Shown in pieces: positions 54,864 to 64,000 of a DNA stretch of 64,000 nt. The stretch is taken from the NCBI RefSeq assembly GCF_001633105.1, contig NZ_LUKZ01000009.1:222408-286407 (forward strand). The letters run 5' to 3'. The stretch's first letter is position 1. The number at the start of each line of letters is the position of its first letter. Below the pieces are notes generated by a model. That model saw nothing but the letters and a program-made list of their open reading frames with translations, was not told the origin of the DNA and ran no database searches. Source of the stretch: Acidovorax sp. GW101-3H11 (lineage in GTDB: Bacteria > Pseudomonadota > Gammaproteobacteria > Burkholderiales > Burkholderiaceae_C). Position numbers and translations under genes: made by a program.

Positions 54864-54910
54864 CCGTGCCCCACACCTTCGGCGTGACCTGATGTCAGGC
54901 GGCCGGGCGG

Positions 54911-55756
54911 CTAGGCGTAGCGCTTGGCCCGCAGGTTTTCCTTCATCTGCTGCAGGATGGGCTGCAGCGAGCCGCCAATGCGCAGCGCCACGCAGGTGGC
55001 CAGCACGTCGATGATGAGCAGGTGCATAAGGCGCGACACCATGGGGCTGTAGCGGTCGTAGCCCTCGGGGTGGTCGGCGGCCAGGTGGATCTGGCAGGTG
55101 CTGGCCAGGGGCGAGCCGCTGGCGGTGATGGCGATGGTGGTGGCGCCGTTCTTGCGCGCGATGTCGGCCGCGTCCATCAGATCGCGCGTGCGGCCCGAGT
55201 TGGAGATGATCACCGCGCAGTCGCCCGGGCCCAGCAGCGTGGCGCTCATCACCTGCATGTGGCCGTCGCTGGTGGCAATCGACGTGACGCCCAGGCGGAA
55301 GAACTTGTGCTGCGCGTCCTGCGCCACGATGCCGGAGTTGCCCACGCCGTAGAACTCGATGCGCTTGCCGGTTTGCCAGGTGGCGGCAATGGCCTCGGCC
55401 GCGCGCTCCAGCGCCACGGTGCTGGCGGCGTTGCGGTACTGCAGGAACGCCGCCACGGCGTTGTCCACCACCTTCACCAGCACGTCGCCCGTCTTGTCGT
55501 CCACGTCCACGCTGCGGTGGATGAAGGGCACGCCTTCGCTCACGCTGCCCGCAAGCTTGAGCTTGAAGTCCGCCAGGCCGTCGTACCCCATGCTGCGGCA
55601 AAACCGCACCACGGTGGGCTTGCTCACATGGGCGCGCTCGGCCAGCTCGCGCACGGGCAGGCGGGCAAAGCTGCGGGGGTCGGCCAGCACCAGCTTGGCC
55701 ACACGTTGTTCGGCAGGGGCCAGGGACGAAAGCGAGGCGGTGATGCGGTCGAGCAT
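54911..55756 (-). CDS. hexR: RpiR-family regulator, HexR-like
   Basis: Transcription factor of 281 residues. An N-terminal RpiR helix-turn-helix (about 1-77, ELAERAHVSKPTVVRFCRSM) is followed by a SIS sugar-phosphate-binding domain (about 125-250, RIEFYGVGNSGIVAQDAQHK and AVIISNSGRTRDLMDAADIA). HexR proteins bind KDPG or related sugar phosphates and control central carbon genes. The ATG at 55756 gives the standard N-terminus MLDRITASLSSLAPAEQ. It faces a transporter operon that ends in transaldolase, which fits regulation of that operon. Confidence 0.9.
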   Translation of the reverse strand: MLDRITASLSSLAPAEQRVAKLVLADPRSFARLPVRELAERAHVSKPTVVRFCRSMGYDGLADFKLKLAGSVSEGVPFIHRSVDVDDKTGDVLVKVVDNAVAAFLQYRNAASTVALERAAEAIAATWQTGKRIEFYGVGNSGIVAQDAQHKFFRLGVTSIATSDGHMQVMSATLLGPGDCAVIISNSGRTRDLMDAADIARKNGATTIAITASGSPLASTCQIHLAADHPEGYDRYSPMVSRLMHLLIIDVLATCVALRIGGSLQPILQQMKENLRAKRYA

Positions 55757-55799
55757 GGGGGCGGGTTTCCTGGTGGGGGGCGGCGGCAGAGAAAGAAAT

Positions 55800-55837
55800 G
55801 GTAACTGCGTTTCATACAAAGTGGGTCATGAGTTACC
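55800..55837. promoter_or_regulatory. Inverted repeat in the hexR-transporter intergenic region
   Basis: GGTAACT (55800-55806) and AGTTACC (55831-55837), 24 bases apart. A second small palindrome, TGAA-AC-TTCA, lies at 55967-55976, about 31 bases before the transporter gene. Either could be a regulator site; neither is a clear match to a known HexR operator. Confidence 0.25.
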
Positions 55838-56007
55838 ACGAGGGCGGCTCCATCGGGCCGGTGCCCTCTGCGTCTGCTTCTGCGTTTGCTTCCGCTTGAG
55901 CCCTCTGCATGCACACCCTGCGTGTTATCCCGGTGGCCGGGGGCGTGGCCCGGCTCTAGGATGAACTGAAACTTCATTGTCATATTTGATTGGAACGGAA
56001 GCCCCCG

Positions 56008-57033
56008 ATGCGCAAGCCCATCTCCCACACCTTTGCCGCTGCCGCCCTGGCCCTGCTGGCCTCCAGCGCTTATGCCCAAGGCCAGGTCAACATCATCTGC
56101 TCGGTGCAGGCCGAGTGGTGCAACCTGATGTCCACCGTGTATTCCAAGACCACGGGCACCAAGGTCAACATGACGGCCAAGGGCTCGGGCGAAGCGCTCG
56201 CGCAGATCAACGCCGAGAAGGCCAACCCCAAGACCGACATCTGGTTTGGCGGCACGGGCGACCCGCACCTGCAGGCGGCCGAGCAGGGCCTGACGCTCGA
56301 ATACAAATCGAACCTGCTCGCGCAGCTGCACCCCTGGGCGCAGAAGCAGGCGGTGGACTCCAAATACCGCACCGTGGGCGTGTACTTGGGCCCGCTGGGC
56401 TTTGGCTACAACACAGAGCTGCTGGCCAAGCGCAAGCTGAAAGCCCCGCAGTCCTGGGCCGACCTGCTCAAGCCCGAGTTCAAGGGCGAGGTGCAGATGG
56501 CCAACCCCGCATCCAGCGGCACGGCCTACACCATGATCGCCACGCTGGTGCAGATCATGGGCGAGGAAAAAGCCTTTGAATACCTCAAGGCCCTGCACCC
56601 CAACATCAGCACCTACACCCGCTCGGGCACGGCGCCGGTCAAGGCCGCAGCGCGGGGCGAAACCACGGTGTCGGTGAGTTTTGTGCACGACGTGACCACT
56701 GAGGCGGTCAACGGCTTCCCCGTGGGCTCGGTCACGCCATCCGAAGGCACGGGCGCCGAAGTGGGCTCCATGAGCATCGTCAAGAACGGCCCCAACACCG
56801 AGGCCGCCAAGAAGTTCTACGAATGGGCGCTCACGCCCGGTGGCCAGCAGTTTGGCCTGGCGGCCAAGCAGTTCCAGCTGCCCAGCAACACGCAGGTGCC
56901 CAAAGACCCGCGCATGACCGACCCGGCCAAGATCAAGCTCATCAACTACGACTACGCCAAATACGGTGCCAGCGCCGAGCGCCGCCGCCTGATTGCGCGC
57001 TGGGAGAAAGAAGTCCAGAACGCGGCGCGCTGA
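56008..57033 (+). CDS. ABC transporter substrate-binding protein, AfuA-like (iron or sugar-phosphate type)
   Basis: Periplasmic binding protein of 341 residues with signal peptide about 1-23 (ending SSAYA before QGQ). The fold class is that of ferric-iron binding proteins (KGSGEALAQINAEKANPKTD, FGGTGDP). However, the tandem tyrosines that hold iron in FbpA are absent. In the corresponding area the sequence is VSFVHDVTTE, with His227-Asp228 and Glu251. As I recall, the sugar-phosphate binder AfuA uses His-Asp and a Glu with the same spacing (H205, D206, E229). Combined with the hexR and tal neighbours, sugar phosphate is the favoured ligand. Start TGATG-coupled partner follows. Confidence 0.85.
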   Translation: MRKPISHTFAAAALALLASSAYAQGQVNIICSVQAEWCNLMSTVYSKTTGTKVNMTAKGSGEALAQINAEKANPKTDIWFGGTGDPHLQAAEQGLTLEYKSNLLAQLHPWAQKQAVDSKYRTVGVYLGPLGFGYNTELLAKRKLKAPQSWADLLKPEFKGEVQMANPASSGTAYTMIATLVQIMGEEKAFEYLKALHPNISTYTRSGTAPVKAAARGETTVSVSFVHDVTTEAVNGFPVGSVTPSEGTGAEVGSMSIVKNGPNTEAAKKFYEWALTPGGQQFGLAAKQFQLPSNTQVPKDPRMTDPAKIKLINYDYAKYGASAERRRLIARWEKEVQNAAR

Positions 57034-59290
57034 TGGCGGCCGTGTCTGTGGCGATGGGGCCCGCGCCCCGGCGGGCGGTGGCAGCCAACCGGCCCTTGTG
57101 GGCCTGGGTGCTGATCGGTGTGCTGGGCTACCTGCTGCTGCCCTGGTATGCGCAGCAGGACGCCAACGGCCTGCTGGCCGTGGGACTGGTGTGGGGCGAT
57201 GCGCAGGCCGCCAATGGCCTGCTGCAGGCCGCGCAGCATGGGCGCCCCTGGCTGTGGCTGGGCCTGCTGGGCCTGGCAGTGGCAGGCGTGGGGGCGGCCC
57301 TGCCTGCAGGCCGCCAGCAAGGCGCTGTGTTGGTGGCTGGGGGCGCGCTGGGGCTGGTGGCCTTGCTGCTCAGTGGCTTCACCATTGGCGCGCGCGGCTG
57401 GGCGTTTGAATGGATGAATGCCCACCTGGGCGAACTGGGAACGCGCCAGCCCGGCATGGGCTGGGGTGGCTTTGTGGTGCTGTCGGCGCTGCTGGTGCTG
57501 CTGTCGTTTGGCGTTGCGCGGCGCGGCTTCTTCAAGGGCGATTTGTTTGTGGCGGCGGCGGTGCTGGGCTGTGGCAGCTTGCTGGCGCTGTTCATCGTGT
57601 TCCCGGTGCTCAAGGCGCTGTCGGCCGCGTTTTTCCTGGAGGACGGCCCGTTCTCGCTTGCCGTGATGTGGGAGCGCATCGCGCACGAGCGCAACTTTGG
57701 CCTGGCCTGCCTCGGTGGCGGGCAGCGCTGCGGCGTTGCGTGGAACACGCTGTTCCTCGGGCTGATGACGGCCACCAGCACCACGCTGCTGGGCACCTTC
57801 ATGGCGCTGATGGCCGAGCGTGCCTCGCGCCGCTATGCCCGGCCGCTGAACATCGTGGCGCTGCTGCCCATCATCACGCCGCCGTTTGTAGTGGGCCTGG
57901 GGCTCATCCTGCTGTTTGGCCGTGCGGGTGTGTTCAACCAGTTCCTCGAATACGCGTTTGGCATCACGCCCACGCGCTGGTTCTACGGCTGGCTGGGCGT
58001 GTGGGTGGCGCAGACCTTTGCGTTCACGCCCATCGCCTTCATGATCATGCGCGGCGTGGTGCAGGGCGTGGCGCCCAGCCTGGAAGAGGCCGCGCAAACC
58101 CTGCGCGCCAGCCCGCACCAGACCTTCATGACCGTCACGCTGCCGCTGCTCAAGCCCGGCCTGGCCAACGCCTTCCTGGTGGGCTTCATCGAGAGCATGG
58201 CCGACTTCGGCAACCCCATCGTGGTGGGCGGGCAGTTCTCGGTGCTGTCCACCGAAATCTTCTTCGCCATCGTGGGCGCGCAGTACGACCAGGGCCGTGC
58301 CGCATCGCTGGCCTGGATCCTCACGCTGTTCGCGCTCACCGTGTTCGCCATTCAGCGCGGGCTACTGGGCAAGCAGAACTTCACCACCGTCTCGGGCAAG
58401 GGCGATGCAGGCATTGCCATGCCGCTGCCCCAAGGCGTGCGCCGCGTGGTGCACTCCATTGCGCTGCCCTGGATGGCGTTCACCCTCATCGTGTACCTGT
58501 TCGCGCTCGCCGGTGGTTTTGTGCAGACCTGGGGGCGCGACTACACCATCACGCTGGCGCATTTCCGCACCGCGTTCAGCGTGGAATGGGGGCAGTTCGG
58601 TGTGGTGTGGGCGGGCACGGCGTGGAACTCGTTCTTCACGACCATCAAGCTCGCCGCCATTTCGGCGCCGCTCACGGCCACGCTGGGCATCGGCATTGCG
58701 TGGCTGCTGGCGCGCACCGAGTTCCGGGGGCAGGGCGCGTTCGAGTTCTCGGCCTTGCTGGCGTTTGCCATCCCGGGCACGGTGCTGGGCGTGAGCTACA
58801 TCCTGGCCTTCAACGTGCCGCCGTTCGAGCTGACGGGCACGGCGCTCATCATTGTGTTGTGCTTCATGTTCCGCAATTTGCCGGTGGGCGTGCGGGCGGG
58901 CACGGCGGCTTTCAAGCAGCTCGACCGGTCGCTGGACGAAGCGTCCGTCATGCTGCGCGCTGGTAGCGTGCAGACGCTGCGCCATGTGGTGCTGCCGCTG
59001 CTCAAGCCCGCGCTGGTGGCGGCACTGGTCTACAGCTTTGTGCGTGCCATCACCACGGTGAGCGCAGTGATCTTCCTGGTCACGGCCGAGAACGAGCTGG
59101 CCACCACCTACATCATCGGCCGTGTGGGCAATGGCGACTACGGGGTGGCGCTGGCGTACTGCACGGTGCTCATCATCCTCATGTCGGCCTCCATCGGGCT
59201 CATTCAACTGCTCGTCGGCGACCGCAAGCTTGGGCGGCGTGCAGCCGCACCCGCCGCGCACTGTCCCCTCTCCAAAAGAAGAACAACGCC

Positions 59291-59294
<4 letters not shown>
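57033..59294 (+). CDS. ABC transporter permease, fused two-domain type (AfuB/FbpB-like)
   Basis: Single polypeptide carrying two permease domains, 753 residues, longer than most relatives. The start overlaps the binding-protein stop (TGATG). The first 200 or so residues contain additional hydrophobic helices. Domain 1 has the EAA loop EEAAQTLRASPHQTFMTVTL (about 350-370), domain 2 the loop DEASVMLRAGSVQTLRHVVL (about 645-665). About 12 or more transmembrane helices in total. The stop overlaps the ATPase start (ATGA). Confidence 0.92.
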
Positions 59295-60373
<1,079 letters not shown>

Positions 60374-60383
60374 TGGCGCCACC

Positions 60384-61334
60384 ATGACGCACCAACTCGA
60401 CGCCCTCAAACAGTTCACCACCGTGGTTGCCGACACCGGCGACTTCAAGCAACTGGCGCAGTTCCAGCCCCAGGATGCCACCACCAACCCGTCGCTGATC
60501 CTCAAGGCCGTGCAAAAGCCTGAGTACGCGCCGCTGCTGCAAGACACCGTGGCCCAGTTCCGGGGCCGCCCGATGGATGAAATCATCGACCGCCTGCTCG
60601 TGCGCTTCGGCCGCGAGATCCTGGCCACCATCCCGGGCCGTGTGTCCACCGAGGTCGATGCCCGCCTGAGTTTTGACACCAGCGCCACCGTCACGCGCGC
60701 CGAACGCATCATCGAGCTGTACCAGGCCGAAGGCATCCACATCGACCGCGTGCTCATCAAGATCGCCTCCACCTGGGAGGGCATCAAGGCCGCCGAGCAG
60801 CTGGAGCGCAAGGGCATCCACACCAACCTCACACTGCTGTTCTCGTTCGCCCAGGCCGTGGCCTGCGGCGACGCCAAGGTGCAGCTGATCTCGCCCTTTG
60901 TCGGCCGCATCTACGACTGGTACAAGAAGCAGGCAGGCGCCAGCTGGGACGAGGCCGCGCGCGCCGGTGCCAACGATCCCGGCGTGCAGTCGGTCACGCA
61001 GATCTACAACCACTACAAGCGCTTTGGCATCGCCACCGAGGTGATGGGCGCGAGCTTCCGCAACGTGGGGCAGATCACGGCGCTGGCCGGGTGTGACTTG
61101 CTGACGATAGCGCCGGAGCTGCTGGCGCAGCTGGCGGCGAGCGATGCGCCGTTGCAGCGGGCGCTGGATGCGGAGGCTGCCAAGGCGATGGATCTGCCTG
61201 CGGTGAACTATGACGAGGCGGGGTTCCGGTTTGCGTTGAATGAGGACGCGATGGCAACGGAGAAGCTGGCCGAGGGGATTCGGGCGTTTGCTGCGGATGC
61301 GGTGAAGCTGGAGAAGTTGATCCTGGCGGCTTGA
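60384..61334 (+). CDS. tal: Transaldolase
   Basis: Pentose-phosphate pathway enzyme exchanging a three-carbon unit between sugar phosphates. The 316 residues match the TalB class. [17 protein letters not shown] opens the barrel, [17 protein letters not shown] follows, the Schiff-base lysine lies in [16 protein letters not shown], and [13 protein letters not shown] and [12 protein letters not shown] are conserved. It begins 10 bases after the transporter ATPase gene, so it is probably the last gene of that operon. Confidence 0.97.
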   Translation: MTHQLDALKQFTTVVADTGDFKQLAQFQPQDATTNPSLILKAVQKPEYAPLLQDTVAQFRGRPMDEIIDRLLVRFGREILATIPGRVSTEVDARLSFDTSATVTRAERIIELYQAEGIHIDRVLIKIASTWEGIKAAEQLERKGIHTNLTLLFSFAQAVACGDAKVQLISPFVGRIYDWYKKQAGASWDEAARAGANDPGVQSVTQIYNHYKRFGIATEVMGASFRNVGQITALAGCDLLTIAPELLAQLAASDAPLQRALDAEAAKAMDLPAVNYDEAGFRFALNEDAMATEKLAEGIRAFAADAVKLEKLILAA

Positions 61335-61475
61335 GGTTGCTTTTGGTTTTTTGGGGCGGCTGGTGCTTGTTTTGGGAGCACCAGCCGTTTTGTTTTTTTA
61401 GCTCTGCTGTTTTGATTTCCCGTTCGGGTTGAGGTGCATCCAGACTATGAAAAACTCAGCTCTCTGATCTATTGA

Positions 61476-61533
61476 TGCTATAAAAATAATAGCTATAAAG
61501 GCATGTCCAGAGCGCGGTGAAGCCCAAAAAAAT
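61476..61533 (+). repeat. AT-rich dispersed repeat between tal and the sensor kinase gene
   Basis: GATGCTATAAAAATAATAGC, TATAAAGGCATGTCCAGAGC, GCGGTGAAGCCCAAAAAA. It is aligned over its length with the copy at 52609-52668. The remainder of 61335-61542 holds only short A/T-rich and T-run sequence. Confidence 0.75.
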
Positions 61534-61542
61534 CTCAAAAAA

Positions 61543-62937
61543 TCACCCCGCAGGAACCCGTATCCCCACCCGCAACCCCTTCGGCACCATCCCCTCGGCC
61601 ACCGTCCGGCCACCATGCCGCAGCGCAATCTCCTCCACGATCGACAAGCCCAGCCCACAGCCGCCCGCCTTGTCCGACCCGCGCCAGAACCGCGCAAACA
61701 GATCGCCCAGGTGCTCGGCCGGTACGCCCGGCCCGTCGTCCTCCACCACCAGCAACGCCCAGCGGCCGGGCTCCTCGTGGCCCACGCGCACCGTCACGGT
61801 GGCGCCGGGGCCTGCGTAGTGCAGGGCGTTGTCGATGAGGTTGTTGAGCGCCTCGCGCAGCAGCAGCGGGTGGCCCTGCACGGGCAGGCTGTCGTCGCCC
61901 TCGTAGCCCAGGTCCATGCCCTGGGCCAGGGCGCGGGCGGCCCATTCGCGGGCCACCTCGCGGGCCAGGGCGGCCAGGTCGATGGGCTGCATCTCCACGT
62001 TCGACTCGGAGCGCGCCAGCTGCAGCAGCTGGTGCACCAGGTGGGCGCTGCGCTGGGCGGCCGACAGCACCTTTTGCAGGCGGGCCTGCACCGCCGGTTC
62101 ATGGCTTTCGTGCAGGGCCAGCTCGGTCTGGCCGATCAGGCCTGCGAGCGGGGTGCGCAGCTGGTGGGCGGCGTCGTTGAGAAAGCGCTTTTCCTTTTGC
62201 TGGCCGCGTGCCACGGTTTCCAGCAGCCGGTTGATGGTGCTGGCCAGCGAATGCACTTCCTGCGGGGCCGATGTCAGCTCGATCGGTAGCAGCGGTGTGG
62301 TGCCCGTGTGCGGCCGGGCGCCCGCGCGCTCGATCTGCGCCTCCAGGCGCTTCAAGGGCTGCAGGCCGCGCAGCACGCCGGCGTACACCACGGCGCTCAG
62401 GGCCAGGCCCATCAGGCCCATCGGGAACACCATTTGCTCCAGCAGCTCCTGGGCAATGCGCTCGCGCACCGTGAGGCTCTGGGCCACCTGCACGCGCAGG
62501 CGCTGGCGGGTGGAGGCGGTGCCGTAGTCCACGTCCAGCAGGGCCACGCGCACGGGGCGGTCGTCCACGCGGGCGTGGTAGAGGTAGGGGTCGCCCACGC
62601 GCACCTCCACGGGCGGTGGCGGTGGCAGCTGCGCGTTGCCCAGCAAAAAGCGACCGGGCGGGGACGACACCATGTAGGTGATGCGGTCGGCCGGGTCCTG
62701 CTCCAGGATGTCCTGCGCGGCCTTCGGAAAGTCCACCAGCAGCCCGTCCCCAATCGGCTTGATCTGCCGCGCCAGCGCCCGCACCGATTGCGTCAGCGTC
62801 TGGTCAATGCCCTTCTCGCCGTTCTGCAGCGCAATCCGCCACGCCAGAAACCCGCCCGACAGCCACAGCACCAGCTGCGGCAGCAGCAGCCACAGCAGCA
62901 GCTTGCGTTGAAGAGAGACCCCGGGAACGTGGCGCAT
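61543..62937 (-). CDS. Two-component sensor histidine kinase, TctE-like
   Basis: Inner-membrane sensor of 464 residues. Transmembrane helix 1 (about 13-35), a periplasmic sensor domain of the TctE type (about 36-165), helix 2 (about 170-190), HAMP-like linker, then the dimerisation domain with His258 in FLNDAAHQLRTPLAG. The ATPase domain has N-box EALNNLIDNALHYAG and G-boxes VVEDDGPGVP and GCGLGLSIVEE. It is paired with the regulator at 63078 and follows it in the same transcription unit. Confidence 0.93.
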   Translation of the reverse strand: MRHVPGVSLQRKLLLWLLLPQLVLWLSGGFLAWRIALQNGEKGIDQTLTQSVRALARQIKPIGDGLLVDFPKAAQDILEQDPADRITYMVSSPPGRFLLGNAQLPPPPPVEVRVGDPYLYHARVDDRPVRVALLDVDYGTASTRQRLRVQVAQSLTVRERIAQELLEQMVFPMGLMGLALSAVVYAGVLRGLQPLKRLEAQIERAGARPHTGTTPLLPIELTSAPQEVHSLASTINRLLETVARGQQKEKRFLNDAAHQLRTPLAGLIGQTELALHESHEPAVQARLQKVLSAAQRSAHLVHQLLQLARSESNVEMQPIDLAALAREVAREWAARALAQGMDLGYEGDDSLPVQGHPLLLREALNNLIDNALHYAGPGATVTVRVGHEEPGRWALLVVEDDGPGVPAEHLGDLFARFWRGSDKAGGCGLGLSIVEEIALRHGGRTVAEGMVPKGLRVGIRVPAG

Positions 62938-62952
62938 GAATGACCGTAAAAA

Positions 62953-63078
62953 TCAAATGGCGCGTGGCCTGCAACTGGCGCGACCGAGGCCAGTGCCGCC
63001 GCGCAAGGGCCGCCCCGCCGCGCTGGCGGCGTCCCCCCCACGGGGGGAAGATGCGAAGCATCTCAGGGGGGGCTTCAT
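62953..63078 (-). CDS. Bridging mini-ORF between response regulator and kinase (41 aa, hypothetical)
   Basis: The ATG overlaps the regulator stop (TGATG, 63076-63080); the ORF ends 15 bases before the kinase ATG. The peptide begins MKPPLRCFASSPRGGDAASA and is translated C-tract repeat, similar in frame and sequence to the mini-ORF at 46460. Probably no independent function. Confidence 0.3.
   Translation of the reverse strand: MKPPLRCFASSPRGGDAASAAGRPLRGGTGLGRASCRPRAI
62973..63072 (-). repeat. C-tract repeat (type A) between response regulator and kinase
   Basis: Minus strand: CCCCCCCTGAGATGCTTCGC, ATCTTCCCCCCGTGGGGGGG, then GCGGCGGGGCGGCCCTTGCG and tail GGCACTGGCCTCGGTCGCGC, CAGTT. It is the same subtype as 46467-46566. 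Confidence 0.8.
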
Positions 63079-63794
63079 CACGGCCTGTTCAGCATGTACC
63101 CCAACCCCCGGATATTGCGGATGTTCAGGGGCGAGGCGTCCAGCTTCTTGCGCAGGCGGTGCACATACACCTCCAGCGCGTTCGAGGCCAGGGGCGCTGC
63201 GGCCTGGCCGGGTTCGGTGGGGCTGGCGCGCCAGGCGGCCAGCACGTCGTCGCGCGTGACCACCTCGCCCACGCGGTGGGCCAGCAGGGCCAGCAGTTCC
63301 CACTCGCGCTGGGTCAGGTCCAGCGGGTCGCCGTTCAGCGCGGCGGCCTGGCCCGCATGGTCCAGCACCAGCGGGCCCAGGGTGGTGAGCTGCGGGCCCT
63401 GGGTGCTGCTGGCCTGGGTGAAGGCAGGCTGGCGCGCGCGGCGCAGCATGGCCTGCAGGCGGGCCTGCAGCTCCTGCATGTTGAAGGGTTTGGTGAGGTA
63501 GTCGTCGGCCCCGGCGTTGAGGCCCTGCACGCGGTCTTCCACGCCGTCGCGGGCGGTGAGGATCAGCACCGGCAGGCCCGCAATGTGGGCGCGCGCCCAG
63601 GTCAGCAGCTCAATGCCATCGGCACCCGGCAGGCCCAGGTCCAGGATGATCCCGTCCACCGCTTGCATCTGCAAAAGCGCCATGGCCTGCGGCACGCTGC
63701 TGGCGGTGCAGACGCTGTAATCGAGTTGCTTGAGTTGGCCGGAAAGTGCGTCGAGCAGGAGGGCGTCGTCTTCGACAATGAGTAGCGTGGCCAT
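63078..63794 (-). CDS. Response regulator, OmpR family, TctD-like
   Basis: DNA-binding regulator of 238 residues. The receiver domain carries the acidic pair (VEDD), phospho-acceptor Asp52 in LDLGLPG, and Lys102 in YLTKPFN. The C-terminal winged helix (about 140-235) has LTQREWELLALLAHRVGEVV and NALEVYVHRLRKKLD. It faces a gene at 63963 across a 168-base region with two palindromes, the expected arrangement for a TctD-type regulator beside a solute-binding protein gene. Confidence 0.94.
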   Translation of the reverse strand: MATLLIVEDDALLLDALSGQLKQLDYSVCTASSVPQAMALLQMQAVDGIILDLGLPGADGIELLTWARAHIAGLPVLILTARDGVEDRVQGLNAGADDYLTKPFNMQELQARLQAMLRRARQPAFTQASSTQGPQLTTLGPLVLDHAGQAAALNGDPLDLTQREWELLALLAHRVGEVVTRDDVLAAWRASPTEPGQAAAPLASNALEVYVHRLRKKLDASPLNIRNIRGLGYMLNRP

Positions 63795-63848
63795 GGATTG
63801 AGCATATCAAAGGGCCCCGCAGCCAAGCCTTTGTGGCCCGGCTGCGAC

Positions 63849-63891
63849 TCTCAGGGAAAGCCCTGAGAATTAAATTAATTATTGTAATTAA
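63849..63891. promoter_or_regulatory. Two palindromes in the divergent regulatory region, candidate operators
   Basis: TCTCAGGG-AAAG-CCCTGAGA (63849-63868) is a perfect 8-base inverted repeat. TTAATTA-TTG-TAATTAA (63875-63891) is a perfect 7-base inverted repeat in an AT-rich stretch. They lie between the regulator gene and the gene at 63963. Confidence 0.45.
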
Positions 63892-63962
63892 AGTACCGAC
63901 TGCGCTGAACAGCACCGAATTGTGGCGCACCAAACGGATTCAAACATCGAGGAGACACGGGT

Positions 63963-64000
63963 ATGTGGAAGATGACAAAAATCGCCGCAGTGGCGGTGGG
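63963..64000 (+). CDS. Start of a secreted protein gene, cut by the window end (possibly a TctC-type binding protein)
   Basis: ATG at 63963 follows GAGGAGACACGG, a good ribosome binding site. The visible residues MWKMTKIAAVAVG look like the start of a signal peptide. A second ATG at 63972 is possible. Position opposite a TctDE-like pair suggests a tripartite tricarboxylate transporter binding protein, but only 12 codons are visible. Confidence 0.5.
   Translation, partial: MWKMTKIAAVAV

Noticed and set aside
56008..57033. FbpA-type ferric iron binding protein
   Set aside because: The tandem tyrosine iron ligands are not found at the expected place, and the neighbours point to sugar phosphates. 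Iron is not excluded.

Overview
The window is a GC-rich chromosomal segment of a betaproteobacterium. Gene order and protein sequences (a complete MraZ-to-FtsZ dcw cluster next to hslU, an Omp32-type porin, TctDE-like regulators, MurD with a long N-terminal extension, biosynthetic IlvA beside cobS/cobC) suggest family Comamonadaceae, most like Acidovorax. The genus is inferred from general resemblance, not from a database search. No rRNA, tRNA, CRISPR array, transposase or prophage gene was seen.

Layout. 1-1100: 3' part of hslU. 1238-19818: the cell-wall/division (dcw) operon mraZ-rsmH-ftsL-ftsI-murE-murF-mraY-murD-ftsW-murG-murC-ddl-ftsQ-ftsA-ftsZ, with a MraZ-type operator in front and a strong terminator behind. 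19916-21694: a chemoreceptor on the minus strand. 21914-23021: lpxC and a small membrane protein. 23080-25228: TPP riboswitch and thiC. 25422-27074: a second chemoreceptor. 27182-37349: type II secretion genes, gspC facing a minus-strand operon gspG-H-I-J-K-L-M-N-D-E; gspF is absent. 37395-40425: cobC, cobS, ilvA (minus). 40785-43256: OsmC-like protein, coq7 (minus) and a porin. 43515-52755: a dipeptide/oligopeptide-type ABC operon with two binding proteins and an M20 amidohydrolase, preceded by a sigma-54 promoter and an NtrC-like site. 52859-54787: 5'-nucleotidase lipoprotein. 54911-61334: hexR-like regulator (minus) facing an afuABC-like ABC operon that ends in transaldolase. 61543-63794: TctE/TctD-like two-component pair (minus), facing a gene that begins at 63963 and runs off the end.

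Working together: the dcw block makes the peptidoglycan precursor and the divisome. LpxC commits the cell to lipid A. The gsp block exports folded proteins. The 43-52 kb operon looks like nitrogen-controlled uptake and hydrolysis of peptide- or amide-like compounds. The hexR/afuABC/tal block looks like sugar-phosphate uptake feeding central carbon metabolism.

The most unusual features concern small sequences at gene junctions. Every dcw junction from rsmH to ftsZ is either a direct stop/start overlap or is bridged by a mini-ORF that starts at the upstream stop and ends at the downstream start. Several of these bridges, and three pseudopilin leader regions in the gsp operon, consist of repeats. 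Two dispersed repeat families run through the window: a C-tract repeat of about 75-100 bp that stays open in frame, and an AT-rich repeat of about 50-60 bp with copies inside murE, murG, murC, gspD and cobS. A 266-bp element made of nested inverted repeats sits between murG and murC.
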